NCBI GenBank assembly: GCA_024036415.1
Contig: JAMWET010003910.1
Location: 40,114 to 104,113, forward strand
From: Prochilodus magdalenae
Taxonomy: Eukaryota > Chordata > Actinopteri > Characiformes > Prochilodontidae
Reading direction: 5' to 3'
Length of the DNA stretch: 64,000 nt
A program made the translations under genes and the position numbers. Below, one piece after another: positions 11,789 to 23,883 of the stretch. The notes under the pieces are model-generated. The model saw only the letters and a program-made list of their open reading frames with translations. It did no database searches and was not told where the DNA came from. Each line of letters begins with the position of its first letter. Positions within the stretch are counted from its first letter, which is position 1.

Positions 11789-12574
11789 ACAGTATCTCGT
11801 TATAGGTTTCCCAGTTGATGGTGGTCCAGCGTGTGGCGCTGCAGAGCTCTGCGTTTGGTGTTTCATCTTTCAGCTGGGGGTCAGCGAACAGATCGCCCAA
11901 CAGAAAGTCTCGACTCCTTCCGGCGTCCTGCCTGTGTTTTCCCATTTCTCCGGCCGACGACATCCATTAAGATGGAACGTTCACAATCTCTTTTGAAATT
12001 CGGCAGCGCGCTCGCCGCACGGCGAAGACAAATTGCTTTCTTGAAGTTTATTTCAGTGTTTCTGAACCAGCAGCCCCTAAAAAAAGAGAAGAGAGGGAGG
12101 AAAAAAGGCCTTTGTGATGAACGATAAGGCCGGGAAGCTAAATGTGCTGGAATGTTTGGCCTTTGTGTTGAAAGCTTAGCGAGCTGTTTGATTTGCACAA
12201 GTGCTTTACAGTGACATGGCATGCTGGGTATTGTCATATCAAAGGCGGGCTTCACTGGCAGGGCGTTTAAGCTTCCCAAACTCGCCTTTCAAATTTAGCT
12301 CCGGAGCAAAACGCTACAGAATGCAAACAGCCTGTTTTTCTCCTTTCAGGAAAAGCAAATAGAGGGAGATTACATTCCGACTGGGATATTTTTAGGTTCC
12401 ATATTGGTGTCTGTCATTCTGAGTGGATGTCATTGTATTATGGATGAAGAGTGGTTTATTATTTTACACCAGCAGAACTGCTGTCTGAAACCAACGTGAT
12501 TAAAAGTGTTGCTTTTGTCTGTGATAAATTTAGAAGTGTGATATTTAATTAAGTGCCTGCCGTGAATATACACC
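11789..12574. other. Non-coding unique sequence
   Basis: The overlapping frames at 11831-12127 (+) and 11881-12279 (-) have no recognisable domain. 12,270-12,560 is non-repetitive, AT-balanced sequence. Nothing firmer can be said. Confidence 0.35.
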
Positions 12575-13006
12575 CATCATCAGTAGCACAGCTGCACCCA
12601 GAAGGAGGTGTGGGAGTGCAGGTGTGTTGGGAAGGAAGATAAAGGTGACCAGGATCAATAACTGATGATCAATAACTGATGAATATAGACTGATATGATC
12701 AATATTTATTGAGCTACACATACAGAAGTCTGTCTCTCAGTATGGCGTCGGCCCGCCGTGTTTGCTAACCCAACACGCCAGACGTCTCGGTATGGAGCTG
12801 TAGAGGTTCCTGATGGAGCCCTGTGATAATCCATCCCATGCAGCTTGAACATCCTCACACAGTTCCTGCAGATGGTGCGGTAGGGGTGGAGGTGGAGTGA
12901 CACAAGGCCTTCTGGACGTGTGACCACAAATCATTCGTCTTGGTGCTGACCACGGTGCCTCCACACACGGATTCGTTGGGCGTCTCCACCAAGACTAAAT
13001 TGGGGG
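12575..13006 (-). mobile_element. Tc1-derived deletion-derivative element, 5'-truncated copy
   Basis: Starts (its 3' end) with CATCATCAGTAGCACAGCTG and reads on the minus strand through the C-terminal transposase remnant to the CTTGGTGGAGACGCCCAACG segment, where it breaks off. It shares with its five relatives the same internal junction between the first-Asp region and the C-terminus. See 18547-19268 for the reference copy. Confidence 0.85.
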
Positions 13007-14329
13007 ACGACTTGGGAACGCCCACACCTGTAAGTTGTGAGGTGTTATCCTGTGAGTGAGGTTGAACTCTGGGTGGTGCGTTTACCATTCCTTGATCCAC
13101 AGTGTCACATGTGTACCGGGAATACATCATAGAAGGCACCACCCACAGTGGACTGGGCAGTGGTCGCCCATGGTTGCTAAGTGATGATGACCAGTGATGT
13201 CTGGTTGGAACTGTCCATGCGAACAGACCAGCAACTCAGATCTGGAAATCACCTCCACATTAAATGCAGGAGACCCCACACGTATATCCCACAGAGTCAG
13301 TGCAGCATTCTGTGGCTTCCATGGGATATCGGAGCAGAAGACCCACCACAGTGCCTCTGTTAACACCACCACACTGGACACAGCTTCTCACCTGGGCTTG
13401 TGAGGTTGCTAACTGGACCATAGAGGTTACAGAACTCAGATCAGTTGGTCAGTGCCACAGCTATCCAAAGCTGGGAACATACTGACCTGAGCTAGCTCCC
13501 TACATCACTGCTAGCTGATGTGAGGGAATGGGGAGTTAATGTTCTCCTCCAAGCGTGTTGAACAATCCGATATAGCTGTGTGAGTTGGGATCGTATGGAA
13601 GCCCCCACCATCCCAGCTTGATAGCGTCAGGGGAACATGGAAAACCCTAACCAGGAATTGTGGAACTGGCAAAACTGGAGAGAACACTGGGAAAAACTTA
13701 GAAACCGGAATGTCTCACAGAAGACTGTCCAACGTTTGGTCCCAAGCCTCGTACCACCGTCCCTGGATGGTAGATCCTTATGGTTAAGTCAGCGGCCATA
13801 TTGGATATACTGTGATATATCAACCCCAGGTCATTCCTATTGCCTATGGGACATTTTCCTCCGGGCAAAAACCAGAAAGTCATGCGCCACGCCCACCCCC
13901 AAACCCCCACCCTGCACTTGTGACCCAAGATACCGAATGGCATTCCGACATCCATTTTCACAAATTTATTTCTGTCATTCCCCAGGTCCGGAATGATGCC
14001 TGTCTCAGATGGAATATTTATTATTTGCTTTTAGTTTAAATTACCTCCCCGGGATAAATAAAACATCCGGGCATCAAAATGATGTAGACCCATTAATTTT
14101 TCAAATGTTCCGAGCACATTCCCGATAAAAGGTACTTGGAGAAGCTTCCATTAGAGCGGGACTTTCCGTGCTCCAGGAAATACTTTCTACTTAAAGTTGG
14201 GACTTTTCTGTTTGTGAAGATTGTAGTGATGTTTTGTGAACCGTATGTCGGATGTACCAGTCCGACTGTACAGAGCATCAACTTCCAACCGCAGGACCCA
14301 TGGATTCAGCAACCATAGAGTAAAGCCCG
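13007..14329. other. Non-coding, probably old repeat-derived sequence
   Basis: 13,010-13,480 abuts the truncated Tc1-derived copy and may be decayed transposon, but no ends or catalytic motifs were recognised. 13,620-14,320 shows no gene. Frames at 13637-13996 and 13698-13961 are antisense overlaps without support. Confidence 0.3.
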
Positions 14330-15440
14330 TTCCTTCATCCCTTCATCCCTTCATCCATACACCAACACTGTTCCTTCATCCCTTCATCCCTTCATCCATA
14401 CACCAACACTGTTGCTTCATCCCTTCATCCCTTCATCCATCACCAACACTGTTGCTTCATCCCTTCATCCCTTCATCCATCACCAACACTGTTCCTTCAT
14501 CCCTTCATCCATACACCAACACTGTTCCTTTATCTCTCCATTCCTTTATCCACCACCAACACTGTTCCTTCATCCCTTCATTCCTTTATCCATCACCAAC
14601 ACTGTTCCTTCATCCGTTCATCTCTTCATCCATCACCAACACTGTTGCTTCATCCCTTCATTCCTTTATCCACCACCAACATTGTTCCTTCATCCCTTTA
14701 TTCCTTTATCCATACACCAACATTGTTCCTCCATTCCTTCATTCCTTTATCCATACACCAACACTGTTCCTTCATCCCTTCATTCCTTTATCCATCACCA
14801 ACACTGTTCCTTCATCCCTTCATCCATCACCAACACTGTTCCTTCATCCCCTCATCCATTACCAACACTGTTGCTTCATCCCTTCATCCATCACCAACAC
14901 TGTTCCTTCATCCCCTCATCCATTACCAACACTGTTGCTTCATCCCTTCATCCATCACCAACACTGTTCCTTCATCCCTTCATTCCTTTATCCACCACCA
15001 ACACTGTTCCTTCATCCCTTCATTCCTTTATCCACCACCAACACTGTTCCTTCATCCCTTCATTCCTTTATCCACCACCAACACTGTTCCTTCATCCCTT
15101 CATTCCTTTATCCATCACCAACACTGTTTCTTCATTCCTTTTTCCCTCATCAACATTGTTCCTTCATTCCTTTATCCATCACCAACACTGTTCCTTCATC
15201 CCTTCATCCCTTTATCCATACAGCAACACTGTTCCTTCATCCCTTCATCCATACACCAACATCTGTACTTCATCCCTTAATTTCTTATTCCATAGACTAA
15301 CACTGTTCCTACATCCTTTCATTCCTTTATCCATCACCTACATTGTTCCATCGTCCCTTCATTCCTTTATCCATCACCAACATTGTTACTTCATCCATTC
15401 ATTCCTCCATCAATCACCAACACTGTTCCATCATCCCTTC
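14330..15440. repeat. Pyrimidine-rich minisatellite, mainly 40-bp units
   Basis: Composed of CCTTCATCCCTTCATTCC, TTTATCCA(T/C)CACCAACACTGTT and shorter versions. The clearest 40-bp register is at 14,990-15,120. Units vary between about 32 and 48 bp by gain or loss of CCTTCATC blocks. All three forward frames stay open (up to 367 codons) only because the repeat has no TAA, TAG or TGA on that strand. Confidence 0.95.
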
Positions 15441-17925
15441 AAACCCCGCCGAACACCTCCCTCACCAAGTAAAGTTTCACCAGGTCGTCCTTCCTCCGTA
15501 CTCGTTCCATGCTGAGCTTTTTCCGTCAGACGGAACTTTGAAGGCTGATTTCCATTTTTGGGAGCAGTTAAAGTGGGATGAAAGAGAAGATACAAAGCGG
15601 ACCAGGGGCCACTGGCAAGGCGATAATTGCGTGGTCTTGTCCGTCTCGTTCCTGTTTGCAGGGAGGTTAATCATGGAGGTGTCAGCTTCAGTTAGCGTGG
15701 CTCAAGTGATGACGAGTAACCTAGCCGCTGCTCAACAGGCCTTCTCTTTCTTAAGTTCACCATTAAAGAAAAACAAGAGCATCGCAGATCTTTGATGGCG
15801 AGTTTCCATTAATCAAGCGAGCTGATGAGCGAAGGGATGGAGGTTAGGAGGGTGAGGTTCTGGCCTTGGGTTTATTTTCAGCCCGGATCCTTCAGGCGAT
15901 GAATTAATCATGGGAAAAGCACGTCCGTGACTGATGGTGGGTTGCGTAGGTGCAGTTTTGCTGTCTGTATGTGAATGTATCTCAGAAGCACTGAACGTTT
16001 TCTGTGGTGGTTAATGAGCTTTTTAATTTGGCTAAAGATGACTCTTGATGACTCTGGATATATGCACTGTAAAACTGTTATAAAAACCATCAAATGATGA
16101 ACAAATATCCAGATTCCAAAAAGTACAAAAAAAACATTTTTAGAAAAGTTTATTATTGGTTTTGTAGATTAAAAAAACTTTATTTTACAGATTTTTCTTT
16201 CTACAGTGTTATTATAAAGTTAGAATGTAACCAAAGCCCATTTAACATGGCACAGAGAAATTCAGTAGAGTTCAGTAGGTTGCAATATTCAAACTCACCA
16301 CTAGAGGTTACACATTGCTCCTTTAATATGTAGAAACCTCATTATTATTAAAAACAAACATTAATTATGATTTAAATTATGATTAAAATCCCAACATAAA
16401 CGTTCACAAGCTGTGGAATATAATATGTATGGTTGTAAGACAATATGGAAGATCAGGCAGCTCATGGCACATATCAAAATCCCCCACGTCCAATACAAAC
16501 CAGCACAAACTGTATAAAACACTTCTTAGGGTTAATGTAACGTAAATATCATAATACAGATATATTAATAAACATTCTCTCATTAAGATCAACATTCTGA
16601 GGTTAGACTGTACAGAACGCTAATGCTAATGCTAATGAACATATTTTGGCGGGTGTAGATTAAACTTGACATGATCATATACCTCAGTTTGATTGTATCT
16701 GAGTCTTGGTATGGAGCTCCTGCCGCTGCTGTTTAACATTCCTAACAACCACCTGGAACCATGCGTAGACTACCACTCATACTCGCAGTCAGATATCTAG
16801 AACTTCAGTGTTCTAGTGATTGGTTGGTTCCTCTGTCAGTTCCTAATTACGCTGGTGATTAACTTAACTAGCAAGGCCAGCTCCTGTCCAGCTCCTGAAG
16901 TCCTGACCAATGGGAGAGCTCACTCGGCTACCTCCACCTACACACCACAGAGAGAACAACCCTGATTGGTTAATATGTCATAAGCCACAACTGGTCAGCT
17001 TCATACCCCAAACAGTAGTGGGCGTGGTGCACCAGAACCTGCACCGTCCCAGCCTTCATCATCACTTCCTCCCTTTCCCCTCTAGGAGCGTGTCCAGCAG
17101 CACACGTGTTCTGTCTTCTTCTCCTTCTACTGGTGTCACTTCTTCTGTTTGCTGCAGGACGTGGTTTCTTGCCAAGAGCGGCCGGCGGTGGCGACTGTGG
17201 TTGCCCACCAAAAGCTTCAGCCGTGGTTGACTGTGAGAGGTTGGAATACGGCGTCGGGGCAGCAGAGCTACTTCTTCATCGTCTCATGTTGGACTGATTC
17301 CACTCCTACAGCGCTACATTGACTCACTATCGCCTCCTCAGGTACAGAGTGGTATTACAGACAGGGCTGGGGCTAGCTGGTTAGCATGCTAACTCCAGTA
17401 GATATCTCTGATGCACCATGCATCTTTGACAGACTGTCAAAACCGGTATTTCTTCACAGTCTGTTGATCATTTTAGACCATTTGGACGGTTTTAGACAAA
17501 CTACTCCATTGGAACGACACAATGCCGAGCTGGACTGAACGGTGTAGCTTCTATAGCAGGTTCAAAGGATACGATGGTCTGAGCACAGTACGTTGTTAGT
17601 GATACTGAGCACAGTGTTCTGCTCCAGTACCAAGACCTCCCAGTGGTGTTTTTGGAAGTATCTACTGGCTGATTCATGCTAGCTCAGGTACTCACTCACA
17701 CAGGGACATTTGTCCCAGCCTGGGACATTTACAGTGTAATTCCACATCTTCCAAAAGACAAGACAAGACTGAATAACATGTTCCCGCAGTTCCTCAGAAG
17801 ATTGACTACTCACCAAGACTAATGTTATTCTGGCAGAGAAGTGCAGAACTATTCGGAAAGCAAAATTACAAAGATAAAAACAAATTTACAAAATTTTTGA
17901 TTGAAAAAAAAATGCCATTCAAGAA
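15441..17925. other. Non-coding sequence
   Basis: No supported gene. 15,460-15,920 is unique and of balanced composition. 16,080-16,600 is AT-rich and ends in a segment reading CACTAGAGGTTACACATTGC that resembles dispersed fish repeats. 16,900-17,900 is unique. The short frame at 17,106-17,297 looks signal-peptide-like but has no ATG, only GTG. Confidence 0.35.
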
Positions 17926-18236
17926 AACAAAATTACAAAAACAAATTTACAAGACGTGAAGCACTTTTACAAACTCCAAATTCTGACGGGAAGGTGAGGT
18001 CGACCACACAGGAAGTGCTTGTTGTCAGTCAAACTGCTGGTGGTGGAGTGGGTGGAGTTTGGGATGGTGACCATGCTAAAGCATGTTATGGCCATTTTGT
18101 GGCAGATATTTTATCCAGCTGGCACGCTTCTGTTTTTCCCTGACCTGTTCTTCCGTCTGCTCTTTTAAAAACTCTAAAGGGCCTTGACAGGTAAAGGTGC
18201 TTCACGTCTTGTTTTCTGAATTGTAAATTTGTTTTG
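17926..18236. mobile_element. Short element with imperfect terminal inverted repeats (MITE-like)
   Basis: The left end has AAAACAAATTTACAAGACGT followed by GAAGCACTTTTAC. The right end has GTAAAGGTGCTTCACGTCTTG and ATTGTAAATTTGTTTTGCCC, its reverse complement with a small insertion. The roughly 310-bp body has no transposase. Only one copy is seen here and the superfamily is unknown. Confidence 0.65.
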
Positions 18237-18546
18237 CCCTCCTTCCCCACCTTCAGATAAACATGAAGGCTCCTGTGGCTTTGATTTGGCTTTGGCTCCT
18301 TTGATCGTCAGTGCGATTACACTGCTGTGAATGAAGGTGTTGGGGATTCAGCCCCCGCGTCCAGCTAATAACCATTAGCGAATACTGTCCACTGAATAAG
18401 CTCCTATATATACTGTGAGTGCAATGCATATGTTAGTAGAAGGCATGTTGTGACAGTGTACTCCAGCGCGTCATATCTGAAATGAAGCGTGGTATTTAAG
18501 CTAACAGGGAAATTATCGGCTTTAATTCATGGACTTGTACTCTTGT

Positions 18547-19268
18547 CATCATCAAAGGAACAGCTGCACCCAGAAGGAATCAGCCGACAGGAATGAAACC
18601 TGGTGGGTAGGTTCGACATCGTGAGACATACTAATGATACATGTGCATATGATGTGAAGCAAGGACGAGCCTTATCTCTGTACCTGACTGACCCAACAGC
18701 CACCATTAATACCTCCAGCGAGCAGTGGTGTCCTCCATGAGTCCTCCTGTTAGTGCAGCACCATCGGCAGACGGCTGCACCACGCAGGACTACATGCACA
18801 CAGACTGTTACCACGACTGTCCTTAACACCACGTCACCGTCACCAAAGACTGCAGTGGTGTCGCACCAGACTGTCATGGAGTGACTCAGAATGGCAGCGG
18901 GTCATCTTCAGTGACGAGTCCCGCTTTAGTCTTGGTGGAGACGCCCAACGAATCCGTGTGTGGAGGCACCGTGGTCAGCACCAAGATGGACGGTTTGTTG
19001 GCACACGTCCAGAAGGCCTGGTGTCCCTCCACCTCCACCCCTACCGCACCATCTGCAGGAACTGTGTGAGGATGTTCAAGCTGCATGGGATGGATTATCA
19101 CAGGACTCCATTAGGAACCTCTACAGCTCCATACCGAGACGTCTGTAAATATTGATAATATCAGTCTAAATTTATCATCAGTTATTGATCCTGGTCACCT
19201 TTATCCTCCTTCCCAACACACCTGCAGTCCCACACCTCCTTCTGGGAGCAGCTGTTACTTTGATGATG
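18547..19268 (+). mobile_element. Tc1-derived deletion derivative, complete reference copy (722 bp)
   Basis: Inverted ends: CATCATCAAAGGAACAGCTG at the left and CAGCTGTTACTTTGATGATG at the right. Inside, in broken frames, are GRRLHHAGLHA (second helix-turn-helix region of a Tc1 transposase), SEWQRVIFSDESRFSLGGD (first catalytic Asp in SDES), RVWRHRGQHQDGRF, and the C-terminus LQELCEDVQAAWDGLS then YSSIPRRL. The part carrying the second Asp and the Glu is missing; TRPEG is joined directly to the C-terminal third in another frame. All six copies in the window share this junction, so the deletion predates their spread. It cannot encode a working transposase and must be moved in trans. Confidence 0.88.
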
Positions 19269-19454
19269 AGTGGACCATGCTTATTTATTTAATAGTTCAG
19301 CTTTCCATAAGTCTACTTTAAAGCCTGATGTTCTAAAAGAAGCCCAGTACCGCCCCATCCCGCCCACTTTACCCTGATTGGATACGCCCAGAAGCCTAAG
19401 TTTTAGTGGTGTGTATGAGAGCGAGATCATCAGCTTTGAGTAATTAGATTAAAA

Positions 19455-20210
19455 TATACAGAGTACTGTAAAGATTTATTGGATCATCAAAACAAAGGTC
19501 ATGACCCTCAACTTCTACTACCTGACCTCGTCATACCTGCTTCATTCCAGGTCCAGCGTGCTGGGGTGCAGATACAAACGGACACCAATGATATCCAACT
19601 ACTCACAAGCCCTCATTTTCTGGTTGTGTACAGGGTGAGACAACACTCGTCGTCCCGTCAGCAATAAGCAACAGCAAATACAGGTTTCGTCTCATTTGCA
19701 TGTGAAAGACAGCGAGTTCTTTTTGCCACGCTGCTGGTGTGCAGCGACTTCTTCTCTTTGGCTTGCCGTCATGCTCTTACTTCCCGCGGTGCTATTTGAC
19801 AGTCATTTCATGCTTCGGCTTCGGTGCAATGCTTTTCACACCCGTATGGCTGATTCGTGTCAAATGCGTGCAGTTCCTCTCTTTGCGTCTGGGTTAACCG
19901 ATTCGGCACCTGCTGGTGATGTTCAATTCCTTTCTAAGAAACAACACGGTGATAATAAAAACCCACCCGGTGGCCTTTTCCTACCACCCGGCCGGCACGC
20001 AACACATAGTCTGAAGTTCAGCACACGTGTAATACTGTAGGGACGCAGGCATGTCTGGGCCAACTCCATATCCAGGTGAAAGGGTGGCAGTAGCGGCACC
20101 GGGACCGATATTCCCGTCTGCCGCGACTAACCGGAGGCTTTTTAAATTCTGGTAGTAAATGGAAGGGCTGTAGTTGGGGGGTGGGGGGTCGGGGACGGGT
20201 GGTATGTGTA
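19455..20210 (-). other. gypc: Probable gypc 3' untranslated region
   Basis: Lies directly after the gypc stop codon on the minus strand and reaches the first AATAAA on that strand. No other exon is expected, because glycophorin C ends in its transmembrane/tail exon. Extent is inferred only from the poly(A) signal. The frame at 19696-20040 on the plus strand is a shadow. Confidence 0.35.
19475..19480 (-). terminator. gypc: Candidate poly(A) signal AATAAA for gypc
   Basis: TTTATT on the plus strand is AATAAA on the minus strand, about 730 nt after the gypc stop. It is the first perfect signal downstream. A nearer, weaker signal cannot be excluded. Confidence 0.35.
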
Positions 20211-20407
20211 TCATATGAAGTACTCCTTCTTGCTCTCGTCCATGGCGTCCTGCAGGGCCGGGTCACTCCGGAGGGCGACATCAGCTGTCTCGGCGAACTC
20301 GGTGCCCTTGGCCTCGTTGGTGTGGTAGGTGCCCTTGTACCGGTACATGTAGCGGAGGATGACTACGACCAGGCAGATGAAGACCAGGACCACCACGGCA
20401 ATAACAG
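20211..20407 (-). CDS. gypc: Glycophorin C, last coding exon (membrane helix and cytoplasmic tail)
   Basis: Encodes the single-pass red-cell membrane protein that anchors the spectrin-actin skeleton through protein 4.1R and the MAGUK p55/MPP1. The exon begins after a clear acceptor (TGTACTGTGTTCTCCTCAG on the minus strand) with two nucleotides completing a codon, then a run of hydrophobic residues ([17 protein letters not shown]), the juxtamembrane [17 protein letters not shown] protein 4.1-binding motif, an acidic tail, and KKEYFI with TGA at 20211-20213. The final YFI is the PDZ ligand for p55. From memory, the human last exon also encodes 65 residues and ends KEYFI; ALQDA and KGTEFAE are shared too. 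CNTNAP2 has a similar [10 protein letters not shown] motif but a different tail end, so gypc is the better call. The ATG of the raw open frame at 20465 is intronic. Confidence 0.93.
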
Positions 20408-20704
20408 CTGAGGAGAACACAGTACAGGTAAATATGGTTGCAGGTACATGTGTAGTGTATGACAATGTTTATGGTTACCATAGCAACACCCATGTAGAGT
20501 TACAGTGGGCTAGACAGAGCCAGATAATAACACTTTACAAGTTAAATCACACCATTGCTGTGATGTTCCAGGTGGTTGCTAGGCCTACGCTGAATGGTAG
20601 TGGTGATTCTAAAGGTGATGCTGCACCTTCACAAGTTTCAGCTAATCTGACAAATCAGTGGTACAATATAGCAACAAAGAACTCACTTCTGGGAGGATAA
20701 CGCT

Positions 20705-21345
20705 AAAGTAATAGCTTCACCCAGAAGGAGGTGTGGGAGTGCAGGTGTATTGGGAAGGAGGATAAAGGTGACCAGGATCAATAACTGATGATAAATTTAG
20801 ACTGATATGATCAATATTTATTGAGCTACACATACAGAAGTCTGTCTCTCAGTATGGCGCCGGGCCGCCGTGTTTGCTAACCCAACACGCCAGACGTCTC
20901 GGTATGGAGCTGTAGAGGTTCCTAATGGTGTCCTATGATAATCCATCCCATGCAGCTTGAACATCCTCACACAGTTCCTGCAGATGGTGCGGTAGGGGTG
21001 GAGGTGGAGGGACACCAGGTCTTCTGGACGTGTGACGACAGACCGTTCATCTTGGTGCTGACCACGGTGCCTCCACACACGGATTCGTTGGGCGTCTCCA
21101 CCAAGACTAAAGCGGGACTCGTCACTGAAGATGACCCGCTGCCATTCTGAGTCGCTCCATGACAGTCTGGTACGACACCACTGCAGTGTTTGGTGACGGT
21201 GACGTGGTGTTAAGGACAGTCGTGGTAACGGTCTGTGTGCATGTAGTCCTGCGTGGTGCAGCCGTCTGCCGATGGTGCTGCACTAACAGGAGGACTCATG
21301 GAGGACACCACTGCTCGCTGGAGGTCTGTAATGGTGGCTGTTGAG
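20705..21345 (-). mobile_element. Tc1-derived deletion derivative, 5'-truncated, within a gypc intron
   Basis: Starts with AAGTAATAGCTTCACCCAGA (its 3' end) and runs on the minus strand to the GAGGTCTGTAATGGTGGCTG segment, then stops. Same internal junction as 18547-19268. Lies about 300 nt upstream of the last gypc exon in transcription order, in the same orientation as the gene. Confidence 0.88.
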
Positions 21346-22710
21346 ATAAGGCCTATCCTATACATGGTCTAATCAGTCTGCCCGGACCGGAATGCTTTCC
21401 ATTTACATCTACATTGTGATGTGGTGGATGTCATTCTCAGGTCACTGCTGTGTTGAACAGCTTTCCATACTGACCAAAAAGGAAACTGCCTCCATCAGTG
21501 AAAACGGTACAGCCTTCATCCGTACATGCAGGTAGCCTTTAATTACCTGCCGGTCAATTCTCATCCATCACAGCATCTTAAGTCACTAAGTCAGGTGGTT
21601 AGAATAAAACCAGACTGCAAACTGAACACACCTGTCACCTTAGCGCACATTCCTCATCGATAAGCATGGATTTACCCTTTTCCCCAGTATCCATAAACAG
21701 CACGGTGGGATCACTTCTTCTGATCTCATAGTAACCTTGGAGGAACGCATGCCCTTTACTGAACACAGCGCCAGTGGAGAACCAACTTTCAAAGCTTACT
21801 GAACACCAGAACAGGAGGCAGGTCACGAATAACCACACAACTCTACATGCCGGTAAGTCCCCCAGTCTTTTCTCAGGGCTGTGATTGCCACACCCTCCTT
21901 CCACACTCCTCACAGCTTGCGGTGGCAATCCTCATGCTCCTAGGGGCAGCCTCTGCAACCCACCATGCAGTGAACACTGGCGGTAGGGGTACTAAAGGGC
22001 ATGCCGTGCATACCCGAGTCTTGGCCATCCACGCTGCTCGTGCATACTGAACGAGGATACCATCTAGGACAAACCGGAGCCATACAATGTTGGCGTTTCC
22101 AATAAAGTGGCCGGTGAGTGCACACTCCCGATGCTCTGATTAGCTTTAGTGCTTTTGATATAGGCTATTTGCCTCCACAATATTTCAAAGAGCATGATTC
22201 CAATCGGTATCCCGCTGAGATTTATCGCATCCAATTACCCACAAGCCTGGCTACGGATCTCCTCACTGATTATTCATGTGTAGATTCCGTTTAGAGGAAC
22301 TGATGCTTTAAGCTTTCACCTTCACTAACCTTCGGCACGGGAAGAACTTTTCCGAAACAGCTTGTACAAAAAAAAAATTCCATATTTTGGCAGAGTCCCA
22401 AGCTTTTCTGCGGTTACAACATCACCACAAACGCAGTCTGAGAAATTGGACGCGTTAGGTCAGGACGGGGAGGATGCTTGGAGTGGAGCCCCTTAATGTC
22501 TTCTGGCACACAGACATGGACTTTTATGAGTTTCTTCATCAGAGAGCGACAGCGGGTTTTATCGGCAGTGTTCACCGTAATAACACTGTAATACCTCAAT
22601 CTGGATGAATCATAGCGAGCAGCTGGGCCTGGGGACCACACTTAGATGCCTCCAGGAAATTAATTATGATAACTTTCATTATCATATAGTTATTTCAAAT
22701 ATCGCTGTAG
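21346..22710. other. gypc intron sequence without recognised gene
   Basis: Part of the intron between 25180 and 20407. A segment at about 21,500-21,640 (containing AACCAGACTGCAAACTGAAC) recurs at about 26,815-26,945, so it belongs to a dispersed repeat. The minus-strand frame 21635-21928 has no splice context that joins gypc in phase. Confidence 0.4.
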
Positions 22711-22925
22711 AGGGAAATAATAAGTTTACAGGAGAAGGAAAAAACCTACTTTAGTGTTAATGTAAGTCAAGGTAACCAGACGTTTTCCTTAGTCGGTTTT
22801 AGCCATCTCTGTTGGTCCATTCGTCATGACATTTGCTCCCAATGTAATGGGCAACAGGTTCTTTTAATTTATTAGTAAATGTAAAAATGAATGGAAAATG
22901 GAGAGACAAGGTTTTGTTACTCGGG
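22711..22925 (+). mobile_element. MITE family B, degenerate copy
   Basis: Carries TTTACAGGAGA, AATGTAAGTCAAGGTAACCA, GACGTTTTCCTTAG and TTGGTCCATTCGTCATGACA in the same order as 4428-4675. Ends are eroded. Confidence 0.65.
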
Positions 22926-23104
22926 GTGCAGAAAATCCTAAACTGTAAAGGAGATATTTTGTTTTCTTGTTTGTTTGTTTTTGGCTGGGAACTAAGTAAC
23001 TGTGGTGTCCTCCCACTTCTGACACCAATGTAGCATTGGCATTGAGTAGGAGAATGCAGGACACATTGCACTGTCAAGGCATGCTGCTTCTACTAGACAA
23101 CAGA

Positions 23105-23396
23105 AGCAATCCACCCACAGGAGTGAAACTTGGTTTGTAGGTCAGGATTATCACAGGACTCCATTAGGAACCTCTACAGCTCCATACCGAGACGTCTGGC
23201 GTTTTGGGTTAGCAAACACGGCGGCCCGACACCATACTGAGAGACAGACTTCTGTATGTGTAGCTCAATAAATATTGATCATATCAGTCTAAATTTATCA
23301 TCAGTTATTGATCCTGGTCACCTTTATCCTCCTTCCCAACACACCCACACTCCCACACCTCCTTCTGGGTGCAGCTGATACTCTGATGATGAGTGT
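23105..23396 (+). mobile_element. Tc1-derived deletion derivative, heavily reduced copy
   Basis: A short 5' piece (ACAGGAGTGAAACTTGG) is followed directly by the 3' part from GGATTATCACAGGACTCC to the terminal GCAGCTGATACTCTGATGATG. The helix-turn-helix and catalytic regions are absent. Confidence 0.8.
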
Positions 23397-23518
23397 ATGT
23401 ATATACATGTAAAGGTGCTATTAATCATAACAGATAATTGATATTCCTTGTGTAAAGCCCGCTCCTAACAACATTAAAGAAGGATAAACACTTAATAATA
23501 TTAGTACTCTTTTATGTA

Positions 23519-23722
23519 CAGTGGGGAAAATAAGTATTTAGTCAGTCACCAATTGTGCAAGTTGTCCCACTTAAAAAGATGAGAGAGGCCTGTAATTGAC
23601 ATCATAGGTAGACCTCAACTATGAGAGACAAAATGTGGAAAAAAATTGAGAAAGTCATTTTGTCTGATTTTTAAAGAATTTATTTGCAAATAATGGTGGA
23701 AAATAAGTATTTGGTCAATAAC
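23519..23722 (+). repeat. Left terminal inverted repeat of the Tc1 element (about 204 bp)
   Basis: Near-perfect inverted match to 24943-25146. The outer direct repeat is at the tip (GGGGAAAATAAGTATTTAG) and the inner direct repeat is at about 23,697-23,722. Confidence 0.95.
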
Positions 23723-23883
23723 AAACAAGCAAGATTTCTGGCTGTCACAGACCTGTAACTTCTTTTTTAAGAGGCTCCTCTTTCCCCCACTCATTACCTG
23801 TATTAATGGCACCTGTTTGAAGTCGTTAACAGTATAAAAGACACCTGCCTACAACCTCAAACACTCACACTCCAAACTCCACT

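Noticed and set aside
14236..15515. Three overlapping forward frames up to 367 codons (HPFIPSS-type peptides)
   Set aside because: All are translations of the 40-bp minisatellite, open in every frame because the repeat lacks stops on that strand.
17106..17297. 63-codon frame with a signal-peptide-like start
   Set aside because: Starts at GTG, not ATG, and has no splice or homology support.
20217..20407. Identification of the last exon as CNTNAP2
   Set aside because: [10 protein letters not shown] is shared, but the KGTEFAE, ALQDA and terminal KEYFI pattern and the 65-residue exon length fit glycophorin C better.
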